Shown here in pieces: positions 46,320-54,743 of a DNA stretch of 64,000 nucleotides. How positions within the stretch are numbered: position 1 is the stretch's first letter; every line of letters begins with the position of its first letter. The stretch spans positions 4,154,001 through 4,218,000 of the forward strand of contig NZ_QUOT01000001.1 of assembly GCF_003390375.1 (NCBI RefSeq), read 5' to 3'. Made by a program: the position numbers and the translations under genes. This DNA comes from Thalassotalea euphylliae (GTDB lineage Bacteria; Pseudomonadota; Gammaproteobacteria; Enterobacterales; Alteromonadaceae). The notes beneath the pieces are model-generated. The model had not been told where the DNA came from. It made no database searches and saw only the letters and a program-made list of their open reading frames with translations.

Positions 46320-46325
46320 TGAATT

Positions 46326-46362
46326 CAGTGTGTCGATGTTTTTAACATCGACACACTGTTTT
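46326..46362 (+). terminator. Strong intrinsic terminator after the giant gene
   Basis: A perfect 15-bp stem (46326-46340 with 46344-46358) with a TTT loop and a TTTT tail begins 7 bases after the stop codon. It suggests that the giant gene is transcribed separately from the secretion genes, or is strongly attenuated before them. Confidence 0.9.
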
Positions 46363-46492
46363 GTAATCAGTATCACTTACCTCTTTGTTATTAAAGAAAA
46401 TATTATCCAGGCGTAATTGTTGCATAGAAGTTTGTCAGGCATTAAATAGCTGCCATAACATACAGAAGAAAACAAAAATAAGGAGTCAAGGA

Positions 46493-47212
46493 ATGGTTAA
46501 GTTATTATCCGTACGTTTGAGTCATCTATTGTTGTTGTTTTGTTTATTGTTTACCGCGAGTAGCAATGCGGCATTGTTGTTTAGCCAAGATCCGCTAACC
46601 GCGCCATCCCCTGTTGCATCTGGGCCCATTTCTACGGCAGGGTTTAAATTAATAGATAACTTTTCTCTGTCTAGCGATGTTGAATTAACCCAGATAGATT
46701 TTTGGACGTTTGAAAGCATAGACCCGTTATTTCAAACAAGGTCTAATGTTTTTGATATTGCCATTTATCAGGATAACGGCAATCTACTTGTTGGAGCGCC
46801 CATATGGAGTGCAGTAGTCTCCGTTTTTAATAATGAAATTACTAAAGTACTGGATCCGATTACCCAATTATTTTCACATTCATTGTCACTTGCAACACCA
46901 CAATCATTGGCGTCTGGCAATTATTATTTTCAAGTAGCTGCTGCATCTAACAATACTATTGATGGCAGCCCAGGGCCTATTGGCGCACTCCCTGTTGGTT
47001 GGCAATCAGCGAATGGTGTACCTGGAGCGCCTCCTGCACTGCTGCTTTCTGGTAATCAAATTATACCTCAAGTACCTGCTGCCAATATGGCGTTTAGCTT
47101 AACGGGGAATGTGGTTCAAACTATCCCTGTACCAAGTACATTATGGTTAATGGTGATGGTACTTCTGAGTGGTTTGTTTTATCGTGGAAGCACAAAGCAA
47201 TTGTATCACTAA
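46493..47212 (+). CDS. Exported PEP-CTERM-like sorting-signal protein
   Basis: This 239-residue protein has an N-terminal signal peptide (about 1-26, 'LLLLFCLLFTASSNA') and a C-terminal sorting tail: 'IPVPSTLWLMVMVLLSGLFYRG', i.e. a Val-Pro motif, a hydrophobic helix and a basic end. This is the PEP-CTERM/VPLPA-type layout handled by exosortase. AAGGAG at 46480-46485 fixes the ATG at 46493 over an upstream in-frame start at 46385. The middle part is a beta-rich domain I do not recognise. No exosortase is in the window. Its place between the giant gene and the type I secretion genes suggests a linked surface function, for example in a matrix or as a partner. Confidence 0.78.
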   Translation: MVKLLSVRLSHLLLLFCLLFTASSNAALLFSQDPLTAPSPVASGPISTAGFKLIDNFSLSSDVELTQIDFWTFESIDPLFQTRSNVFDIAIYQDNGNLLVGAPIWSAVVSVFNNEITKVLDPITQLFSHSLSLATPQSLASGNYYFQVAAASNNTIDGSPGPIGALPVGWQSANGVPGAPPALLLSGNQIIPQVPAANMAFSLTGNVVQTIPVPSTLWLMVMVLLSGLFYRGSTKQLYH

Positions 47213-47265
47213 CCCTACTTAACTTAATGACTTTTGCGCAAGCCTGACATTAAGTTTGTTCTGTG

Positions 47266-48951
47266 ATGACAGACAGTAATACTGACGAACTCCCTTTTTA
47301 TAGAGCGCTTAGCCAACTTAAGCGCTCGCTTGTTCCGGTTATTCTATTTAGCTGTGTGATCAATATTTTAATGTTGGTTTCACCGCTGTATATGCTGCAA
47401 GTCTACGATCGTGTCTTGATCTCGGCGAGTCAGCCGACCTTACTGTTTCTGACCTTGTTTGCTATTGCTGCACTGATGGTGCTTATTGCTCTAGATAGTG
47501 TGCGAAGTCTTGTGCTCTCAAGAGTAGGTTGTCGCTTTGAAAATGATGTCGCCAGCTATACTTTTAAAAATATATTAGAGCAAGGAGGCCACAGCCAACC
47601 GCTGCGAGATATTGAAACGGTGCGCTCATTTATCTCTAGCCCTGCATTGGCGGCGATTATGGATGCCCCCTGGACGCCACTTTACTTAGGGCTTATCTAT
47701 GTCTTACACCCTTGGTTAGGACATTTAGCCTTAGCTGGTGCCATTGTTTTATTCACTCTAGCACTTATAGGCGAAAGCTTAACCCGCAAGGTGCAATCAG
47801 AAAGCACCAGCGCCAGTGGTGAAGCGTATCGTTTTACCGATATTTGTGCCCGCCAACAAAGCGCTGTTTATGCGATGGGTATGGCCAATAACTTAAAAGC
47901 TAAATGGCGTGAGCCGCGCATGCAAAGCTTAGCGACAAGTGCTGTCGCAACCCAGCGCAGTGGCTATATTTCATCACTATCAAAAGGTATTCGCTTTAGC
48001 TTGCAGGTCGGTATTTTAGGTATGGGGGCATTCTTAGTTATTCAACAAGAATCCTCGCCGGGCGTTATGATTGCGGCATCCATAATCATGGGGCGCGGGT
48101 TAGCTCCAATTGAAGCGTGCATTAGTGGCTGGAGGCTAGTTATTCAAGCACGAGATGCCAAAGCAAGATTGATCGCGTTTCAACAACACTTTGCTGAGCC
48201 GGCAGAGCCTTTACCTTTGCCTGCGCCAGTCGGTAATTTGGCGGTAAAAAATATTATTTATCAATTTGATGGCAGTGAGTCGCCGTTGTTAAAAGATATC
48301 AGCTTTCACTTATCAGCAGGTACGGTGCTTGGCATTACAGGTCCCAATGCCGCTGGCAAAACAACGTTAGGAAAATTATTACTAGGCTTGGTTAATCCAA
48401 TACATGGTGAGATAAGGCTAGATAATGCGACTTATGATCAATGGGACAGGGAGCAACTCGGCCCTTATATTGGTTATTTGCCGCAAGAAGTTGAATTATT
48501 CCCTGGCTCGATAGCAGAGAATATCGCGCGATTTAACGACGCATCACCCGAGCAAATAATGGAAGCTGGTCAGCTCGCTGGTGTGCACGACATGATTTTA
48601 CACCTTGAACAAGGGTATAACTGTGCCGCTGGTGATTTTGGTGAAGTTCTATCGGGTGGTCAGCGCCAGCGTGTTGCCCTAGCAAGAGCCGTATTTGGGC
48701 AACCTAAATTGGTTCTATTAGATGAACCAACTTCATCACTTGATGCAGAAGCCGAGCGTAGTGTGATGAAAGCAATTGTGGCGCTCAAGCAACAAGGGGC
48801 AACAGTGATCGTTATTGGTCATAGGCCAGCGCTAATGAATGTTACAGATCAGTTGTTAGTGCTGCGCGATGGACGAATAGCCGCTTTTGGTGAAACACAG
48901 GAAATTATGAGCCAGTTGATCAGACCGGTAGTGGAAACAAAGTCGAGTTAA
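47266..48951 (+). CDS. Type I secretion ABC transporter (permease-ATPase fusion)
   Basis: This protein has about 561 residues: an N-terminal membrane domain with several helices (about 22-44, 59-77, 140-172 and near 250) and a C-terminal ATPase with Walker A 'GPNAAGKTTLGKLLL', Q-loop 'YLPQEVELF', signature 'LSGGQRQRVALARAV' and Walker B 'LVLLDEPTSSLD'. It belongs to the PrtD/AprD type with no N-terminal C39 peptidase domain, so its substrate would use an uncleaved C-terminal signal. The ATG at 47266 and a GTG at 47263 are both possible starts. It lies 53 bases after the PEP-CTERM gene and 87 before the fusion protein. The giant protein is the obvious substrate candidate. Confidence 0.93.
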   Translation: MTDSNTDELPFYRALSQLKRSLVPVILFSCVINILMLVSPLYMLQVYDRVLISASQPTLLFLTLFAIAALMVLIALDSVRSLVLSRVGCRFENDVASYTFKNILEQGGHSQPLRDIETVRSFISSPALAAIMDAPWTPLYLGLIYVLHPWLGHLALAGAIVLFTLALIGESLTRKVQSESTSASGEAYRFTDICARQQSAVYAMGMANNLKAKWREPRMQSLATSAVATQRSGYISSLSKGIRFSLQVGILGMGAFLVIQQESSPGVMIAASIIMGRGLAPIEACISGWRLVIQARDAKARLIAFQQHFAEPAEPLPLPAPVGNLAVKNIIYQFDGSESPLLKDISFHLSAGTVLGITGPNAAGKTTLGKLLLGLVNPIHGEIRLDNATYDQWDREQLGPYIGYLPQEVELFPGSIAENIARFNDASPEQIMEAGQLAGVHDMILHLEQGYNCAAGDFGEVLSGGQRQRVALARAVFGQPKLVLLDEPTSSLDAEAERSVMKAIVALKQQGATVIVIGHRPALMNVTDQLLVLRDGRIAAFGETQEIMSQLIRPVVETKSS

Positions 48952-49038
48952 CTGAATTTGGATTAGTTAATATCTAGTTAGCTAGCACTTAATTTGGATT
49001 AATTAATTTATAGTGAATCAATTAATGTCGAGCGAAAT

Positions 49039-50373
49039 ATGGCAAACGCTTTTCAAGCAGCTAAAGTTACCAGCGTAAATACGTCGATAAAACAGCCGAT
49101 GTTACTGGGGCTATTGATCATTATTGTCTTTGTGGTGGGCAGTGGCTTATGGGCAATGACGGCGCCTCTTGCCAGTGCCATTATTGCTTCCGGTCAAATT
49201 AAAGTAGACACTAATCGCAAGCAAATACAGCACTTAGATGGTGGTGTCGTACGTGAAGTGTTAGTGAAAGACGGTCAGCAAGTCGTTAATGGTGACGTGA
49301 TGGTGTTGCTAGATCCTGTTCAGGCTGAGTCCTCTTTAGCGGTTGTTCGCAGTGCCTTATTTGCCGCTCGTGTTCAACGAGCAAGGTTGCAAGCAGAGCG
49401 AGATGGCGCAAATGCTCCAGATTTTTCGTTAGTTAGCACAACACAACCATCTGAAAGTAAAAGTGCCCAAGATAAGCAGGGCTTGATAGCTGCGCAAACA
49501 TCTTTATTCGCTATTCGCCGTGAAGTTCAAACATCTCAACAAGAAATATTGGCCCAGCAAATCGACAATTTGTTAACGCAAATTGATGGCTATCGAGCTC
49601 AAAAAAAGGCCACAGAGCGGCAAGTGACCATTAGTAGTGACGAGTTAGTTAACCTTAGACAGCTGCGCTCGCAAGGACTTGTCGATAACGGCCGACTTTT
49701 GGAACTTGAACGCAATCTAGCACAGCTTGAAGGGGAGCGTGGCGAGTTTATCTCTTTAATCGCAGGAGCTCGTTCAAGTATTGATGAGAAAAAACTAGAA
49801 TTGATTCGAATCAAGCGAAGCTTCAATGAAGAAGTGTTAGCTGAGCTGCAAGAAGTCGAGCAACAAATTATTGATTTGCAAGAGCGTGAAATTGCTGCCG
49901 CTCATACCTTGCAACAAATGGTGGTAAAAGCGCCAGTGACTGGCACTGTGGTGGGTCTTAACGTTCATACCATTGGCGGGGTTGTTGTGCCGGGTCAATT
50001 ATTGCTGGAAATTGTGCCTGCAGATGACAAGCTAATCATTGAGGGGCAAGTTACTCCCACTGATATAGATGATGTTATTGTAGGCCAGCAAGCACGAGTT
50101 AAGCTCTCTGGTTTTCAGCAGCGTACCACGCCGGAACTGCAGGGTCGGGTAAAATATGTGTCGGCAGACAGTATGTTAGATGAGCGCAGTGGCGTAACCT
50201 TTTTCCTAGTAAGGGTGAGTGTATCCACTGACGAATTAAAAAAGCTCAATGAATTGGAACTCATTCCTGGCATGCCTGCCGAAGTTTTTATTCAAACTGG
50301 AGAACGCACGGCGCTAGAATATTTATTACAACCTTTAGTGGACACCATTGATCGGGCTTGGCGGGAAAGTTAA
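49039..50373 (+). CDS. Type I secretion membrane-fusion protein (HlyD/PrtE family)
   Basis: This 444-residue protein has one N-terminal membrane helix (about 20-42, 'LLGLLIIIVFVVGSGLWAM' region), a biotinyl/lipoyl-like hairpin ('GGVVREVLVKDGQQV'), a long coiled-coil section (about 100-290) and a C-terminal beta-barrel with 'VKAPVTGTVVGLNVHT' and 'IPGMPAEVFIQTGERT', all typical of HlyD/PrtE. It links the ABC transporter to a TolC-type outer-membrane channel. That channel is not encoded in the window and is probably supplied elsewhere. A small hairpin without a T-tract (50383-50401) follows the stop. Confidence 0.94.
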   Translation: MANAFQAAKVTSVNTSIKQPMLLGLLIIIVFVVGSGLWAMTAPLASAIIASGQIKVDTNRKQIQHLDGGVVREVLVKDGQQVVNGDVMVLLDPVQAESSLAVVRSALFAARVQRARLQAERDGANAPDFSLVSTTQPSESKSAQDKQGLIAAQTSLFAIRREVQTSQQEILAQQIDNLLTQIDGYRAQKKATERQVTISSDELVNLRQLRSQGLVDNGRLLELERNLAQLEGERGEFISLIAGARSSIDEKKLELIRIKRSFNEEVLAELQEVEQQIIDLQEREIAAAHTLQQMVVKAPVTGTVVGLNVHTIGGVVVPGQLLLEIVPADDKLIIEGQVTPTDIDDVIVGQQARVKLSGFQQRTTPELQGRVKYVSADSMLDERSGVTFFLVRVSVSTDELKKLNELELIPGMPAEVFIQTGERTALEYLLQPLVDTIDRAWRES

Positions 50374-50478
50374 AACTGAATAGAGCCTCAACGGAGGCCC
50401 TATTAATAGCAGTTGAAATTAGCAGCTGAAATTAGTAGTAGCAATTAACAGCAAAAAATGAATGAAACTGTGGAAGTA

Positions 50479-51027
50479 CTAGCCGAGTAGCTTACTCAAG
50501 CTATCTTGAATAATTTGCTTAGCTTGAGCGCCTTCTGGTGTATCTAAATACTCTTGAATTTTAGTGGTGTACTGACCAATCATCTCTGGCGACAAGCCGA
50601 TAACTTCAAATTGTTTTTTCACATCATTGGCAGCTTTTAAGGTGTCGCTGTACTCACTTGCTTTATCAAGCAAACCAGAAAGGCCAGAGCCTGATTTGAG
50701 CTGGCTAATATCAGGTACCGCATCCAATAATTCTTTGCTGCCAGGTAAAGCTTCAGCAAGTTGGTTGAATTCTTCACTCGAAATATTGTTAGAGACAAAA
50801 TTCATAATCGCGGCTAAACCGCCTTGAATTTGTGCTTCGGTAACTCCTAAGCTTTTTAAGCTGGCCATCAAGCCTTCAATACTGGCTTGAGGTTGTTCAG
50901 CTTCTTGGCTTTCGCTGGTACCAATACCGAGCATACTTTTTAAACTTTCAAGCCAACCTTCGGCGTGAGATGGTGCTGAAAACAATAGTGCGGAACTTAG
51001 TAATAGGGCGATAGGCTTAGTAGACAT
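50479..51027 (-). CDS. DUF2780-like exported protein
   Basis: This 182-residue protein has a signal peptide (about 1-22, ending 'SAPSHA') and a helical body with 'GVTEAQIQGGLAAIMNFV' and 'ISSEEFNQLAEALPG', as in the DUF2780 (VcgC/VcgE-like) family. A function for the family is not established to my knowledge. It is convergent with the secretion operon and divergent from the mscS-type gene, so it is a single-gene unit. Confidence 0.72.
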   Translation of the reverse strand: MSTKPIALLLSSALLFSAPSHAEGWLESLKSMLGIGTSESQEAEQPQASIEGLMASLKSLGVTEAQIQGGLAAIMNFVSNNISSEEFNQLAEALPGSKELLDAVPDISQLKSGSGLSGLLDKASEYSDTLKAANDVKKQFEVIGLSPEMIGQYTTKIQEYLDTPEGAQAKQIIQDSLSKLLG

Positions 51028-51114
51028 AACTTTCCTTGATTAATTATTGTGCTTGTTATCATATCCCAATTATTATCATGAGATACAAGTTTTTAACACT
51101 ATTGGGAGAACCAC

Positions 51115-51957
51115 ATGGATGAAATGCCGGCACAGTTGCAGGAATTTAAAAAGCTCTACGAGTTAATTGCAGAATATTTAGTGACTTACAGCTTCCAAAT
51201 TCTTGGCGCTGTTATCATTCTGATTATTGGTTGGTGGCTGGCGTCAAAAGTTAGCAAACTCGTTTGCAAGGTATGTGAAAAACGAAACCTTGATGCAACC
51301 TTAAGCGGCTTTTTTAGTAGCCTAGCCAAAACAACGGTCATTCTACTGTTTGTTGTGGTTGCGGTTAGCCAACTGGGTTTTACCATCGCTCCGCTAATCG
51401 CTGCCATAGGCGCGCTAACATTTGGTATTAGTTTGGCGATTCAGGGGCCGATATCTAACTATGGCGCAGGGCTGGCGATAATTTTAACAAGGCCCTACAA
51501 GCTAGGAGACACCATTATTTTAAAAGAGCGATGCGGTATTGTAGATGATATTAAACTCGCGATGACAGTGCTTAGAAATGAAGATGGCGAGCGCATTTTC
51601 ATTCCCAATAAAGAGGTAGTTGGGGAAATATTCCACAATAGCCAAGAAAACAAGTTAATGGAGGCCGAAATTGCTATTGGCTATGACGCCGACCCTGAAG
51701 TGGCAATTGGCTTAATTCAGGATATGCTAGCCAGCAAGCTAAGTGATGCCGCTAAAATTCAAGTTGGTATTGATCGATTTTCGCCACTCGGGTTTCATTT
51801 GGTATATCGCTGTTGGGTGCCTACCGCTGAATACTTCGCACAGCGTTTTCAATTGAACTTAAGTGTTTATCAGGCGCTTAAACAAGCAGGGTTTAGTATG
51901 CCCACACCCACACAAAATGTTCAGGTGGTGGGAAGTGATCCGCTAGCAGGGCAATAG
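51115..51957 (+). CDS. Small mechanosensitive channel (MscS family)
   Basis: This 280-residue protein has three predicted membrane helices (about 20-45, 70-92, 95-118). The pore helix 'IGALTFGISLAIQGPISNYGAGL' region and the following 'RPYKLGDTIILKE' are MscS signatures, with a normal cytoplasmic beta-domain after that. The channel releases solutes on osmotic downshock. GGGAG lies eight bases before the ATG. The length fits MscS rather than the larger MscK/YbdG types. Confidence 0.92.
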   Translation: MDEMPAQLQEFKKLYELIAEYLVTYSFQILGAVIILIIGWWLASKVSKLVCKVCEKRNLDATLSGFFSSLAKTTVILLFVVVAVSQLGFTIAPLIAAIGALTFGISLAIQGPISNYGAGLAIILTRPYKLGDTIILKERCGIVDDIKLAMTVLRNEDGERIFIPNKEVVGEIFHNSQENKLMEAEIAIGYDADPEVAIGLIQDMLASKLSDAAKIQVGIDRFSPLGFHLVYRCWVPTAEYFAQRFQLNLSVYQALKQAGFSMPTPTQNVQVVGSDPLAGQ

Positions 51958-51993
51958 AGGTTTTAGCGAAGTAATAACGCTGATTTTAGACCT

Positions 51994-52040
51994 AAAAAAA
52001 GCCCGTTGATAACCATGTTAGACACGGTTAAGCACGGGCT
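51994..52040 (-). terminator. Intrinsic terminator for the DUF885 gene
   Basis: On the minus strand, AGCCCGT...ACGGGCT closes a longer arm with internal AACC/GGTT pairing, followed by seven T's. It lies between convergent genes. Confidence 0.82.
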
Positions 52041-52098
52041 GATAATAGTTAGCGAAGGTATGTGTAGCTTGATGAGAAGCAGCTACACCTAGTCCTGT

Positions 52099-53949
52099 TT
52101 AGCCATTTTTCGCGATATATTCGTTTACCATATCGGTTAGTACGTTTAACGGTACAGGGCCTTGGCTTAACACAACGTTGTGGAATTGGCGAATATCGAA
52201 CTTGTCACCTAGCTTTTCTTTGGCCATTTCACGCAGCTCAACAATTTTTAACATACCAATTTTGTATGCTGTTGCTTGTGATGGCATCACCACGTGGCGT
52301 TCAACCATTTTAACTGCGTCAGACTTTGCATTCGGCGTATTGGTTACGTAGTATTCAATACCTTGCTCACGCGTCCATTTTTTCGCGTGAATACCCGTAT
52401 CAACCACTAAACGACAGGCGCGCCATAATTCCATTGCTAAACGACCAAAGTCAGAATATGGGTCTTGATAGAAACCGATTTCTTTCGGGATCATTTCAGA
52501 GTATAAACCCCAACCTTCAGTGTAAGCGGTGTAGCGGCCGAATTTACGGAATTTTGGAATACCTTCAAGCTCTTGCTTCATAGCAATTTCCATATGGTGA
52601 CCCGGAATACCTTCGTGGTAAGCCAAGGCTTCCATTTGGTAAGTTGGCATGGCTTCCATATCGTAAAGGTTTGCGTAGTAAATACCTGGGCGAGAGCCAT
52701 CAGGCGTTGGCTGCTGGTAGAAAGCTTTACCCGCAGATTTTTCGCGGAAAGGTTCAACCGCTTTAACAATTAAGCCAGCTTTTGGCTTGGTTAAGAACAA
52801 TTCATCTAAACGACCTTTCATCGTGTCGATGTATGCTGTTGCTTCTTTTAAGTAGCGAGCGCGACCTTCTTCGTCACTGTTGTAGTAGAACTGTTTGTCA
52901 TTGCGCATAAACTCGAAAAATGCGGCTAAGTCGCCTTCAAAGTTTACTTTTTTCATGATGGCGCGCATTTCATCATGAATACGTGCAACTTCGCTTAAGC
53001 CAATTTCATGAATTTGCTCAGATGTTAAATCCGTCGTTGTTGTGCGGTTTAGGGCGTTGTTAAAGAACGCTTCACCTTCAGGGAATTTCCACGCGCCGTC
53101 ACGTGTATCGGCTTTGGTTTCCAGTTCCATTAAGTAAGCAACTAAGCTGTCGTATGCAGGTTTTAATTGCTCAACTAATGCCTTTTCAACGTCAGCAATT
53201 AGAGCTGCTTTTTTAGCATCGTCTAATTCCAGATTGTTCACCTTTTTGCGGAAATCAGCCAAAATTGTGCCGTCTTCTCCTGCTTCAAAAGGAGCGCCTG
53301 CAATAATGTTTTTCGAATCGCGAATAACATGTGGGAAGACAAATTTAGGGGCGATGATGCCTTTGGCTTCACGAATTTTTAGCTGGTCGATTAGTTGGTT
53401 GATCAGTTCATTCGTACCATTGACACGTGCAATGTAATCGTTCGCTTCTTTTTCATCTGCAATCGTTTGCTGATTAATCAGCATCGCAGGTACTTGCGAA
53501 TGTAAACCAAACATTTGGTTAACAGGGTAGTTGTGATGACGCCACTGAAAATCATCAATTTCTTGTTGTAATTTTTGTTCTAACAAGGCGTAGCTAACCG
53601 CTGTTTGTTGGTCAAGCTTGCTGACATCAAGTGCTTGAATACGCTTTAAATCTTGTTTGGTAATTTCCAGTTCTTTAAGCGCGTTTTCTTCTGAAATGTC
53701 ATTCCATTTATCGTAGTCTTTTTTGATGCCTAAGAAAGTCTGCATCATTGGGCTGCGATCAATACCTTCGTCAAAAATCTGATCAAATAGCGCATTTGCT
53801 TTTTCTGATTCAGTTTGCGCTGTGGCAACGGCTTGTTGCTCTATGGCTTTTTCTGCAACGGGTGCTGTGTTTGTTGATTGCTCTGAACCACAACCTGCTA
53901 GAACGGCAGTGCTAAGGGCTAAAGCTAATAATGACTTGTTAAATTGCAT
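52099..53949 (-). CDS. DUF885 family lipoprotein, putative metallopeptidase
   Basis: This 616-residue protein has a lipoprotein signal ('LSTAVLAGCGSE', lipobox Cys at about 20) and so is membrane-anchored in the periplasm. The DUF885 signature 'YHEGIPGHHMEIAM' provides a His-Glu...His-His zinc-site pattern, with a downstream 'YTEGWGLYSE' giving further Glu residues, as expected of a gluzincin-like peptidase. The substrate is unknown. AAGGAAG lies six bases before the ATG. It stands alone between terminators and a 167-base upstream gap. Confidence 0.88.
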   Translation of the reverse strand: MQFNKSLLALALSTAVLAGCGSEQSTNTAPVAEKAIEQQAVATAQTESEKANALFDQIFDEGIDRSPMMQTFLGIKKDYDKWNDISEENALKELEITKQDLKRIQALDVSKLDQQTAVSYALLEQKLQQEIDDFQWRHHNYPVNQMFGLHSQVPAMLINQQTIADEKEANDYIARVNGTNELINQLIDQLKIREAKGIIAPKFVFPHVIRDSKNIIAGAPFEAGEDGTILADFRKKVNNLELDDAKKAALIADVEKALVEQLKPAYDSLVAYLMELETKADTRDGAWKFPEGEAFFNNALNRTTTTDLTSEQIHEIGLSEVARIHDEMRAIMKKVNFEGDLAAFFEFMRNDKQFYYNSDEEGRARYLKEATAYIDTMKGRLDELFLTKPKAGLIVKAVEPFREKSAGKAFYQQPTPDGSRPGIYYANLYDMEAMPTYQMEALAYHEGIPGHHMEIAMKQELEGIPKFRKFGRYTAYTEGWGLYSEMIPKEIGFYQDPYSDFGRLAMELWRACRLVVDTGIHAKKWTREQGIEYYVTNTPNAKSDAVKMVERHVVMPSQATAYKIGMLKIVELREMAKEKLGDKFDIRQFHNVVLSQGPVPLNVLTDMVNEYIAKNG

Positions 53950-54116
53950 CGTGCTTCCTTCATTTATATAACTGGTTGAGTTTGCCTTGGAATATTTAGT
54001 AAATGCAAGAAGTGCACGATAAAAAGCGCAATTGATAAGACTAATGGTTGAATATTGCGGCTAAATTCGCGATATTGGCGCGAAAATCATCCCTTGCCTG
54101 ACAGTTAAGACAACGT

Positions 54117-54620
54117 GTGACACAAGAACAACCTTCGACACCGAGCAAAGAAGCTAAGCATAACCCTAATCGCCAGCAAACGAGTGTCACGATATCGTTT
54201 GTTAAAGCTGGTTACCAAGACATCGGCTTTTTAACCTACCTGCGTAAGTTAACCATGGAATCCCACTTGAAAAAGGCGGGCATTGAAATGAGTGATGAGC
54301 AGCACGTGGCTCGAATTCACGAGCATTTTAATGACTCCTTCTTAATAAAGTTAGGCCACTCGACCGTTGGCTTGATCAAGCTAGGAGTAGAAAATGGCAG
54401 CTTACACATACGCCAATTTCAAATTTTGCCAGAATATCAAAACAAAGGAATAGGCGATAAGGTGTTGCTGGTTTGTAAGCGCAAGGCCAGCGAACAAGGG
54501 CGTTCACTGACCCTTAATGTCTTGCTTGATAACCCCGCCAAGCAGCTTTACTTACGCCACGGTTTCGTCATAGAGCAATCCGATAGCCTTCAAAACTTTA
54601 TGCGTTTCACATCACCTTAA
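54117..54620 (+). CDS. GNAT-family N-acetyltransferase
   Basis: This protein has about 167 residues with the acetyl-CoA binding pattern 'RQFQILPEYQNKGIGDKVL' and the C-terminal 'NPAKQLYLRHGFV', both typical of GNAT. The substrate cannot be read from the sequence. The GTG start at 54117 lacks a good Shine-Dalgarno. The first 20 or so residues are polar and atypical, so the true start could lie further in, although no better in-frame start is evident. Confidence 0.82.
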   Translation: MTQEQPSTPSKEAKHNPNRQQTSVTISFVKAGYQDIGFLTYLRKLTMESHLKKAGIEMSDEQHVARIHEHFNDSFLIKLGHSTVGLIKLGVENGSLHIRQFQILPEYQNKGIGDKVLLVCKRKASEQGRSLTLNVLLDNPAKQLYLRHGFVIEQSDSLQNFMRFTSP

Positions 54621-54743
54621 TACTTGGCAGTAACCGATTATTAAAGGTAAGTTAAATCTGTTTAAAATTAATGTTGATTATTTAGCGTGCAGAAAAAAGT
54701 TACCCTCTGCCGCAATTATTAATCGCTCGCAAACGTTATCCTA

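Noticed and set aside
20124..46319. Many ORFs of 60-190 codons on both strands inside the giant gene
   Set aside because: They are shadows of a repetitive, stop-poor coding frame. They repeat with the period of the domains and have no ribosome-binding sites or recognisable families.
20124..46319. Classification as a LapA/RTX-type adhesin with LapG-cleaved N-terminal retention module
   Set aside because: The N-terminus is DUF4347-like, no di-alanine retention module or RTX nonapeptides were seen, and no lapD or lapG is present. Type I export itself is still considered likely.
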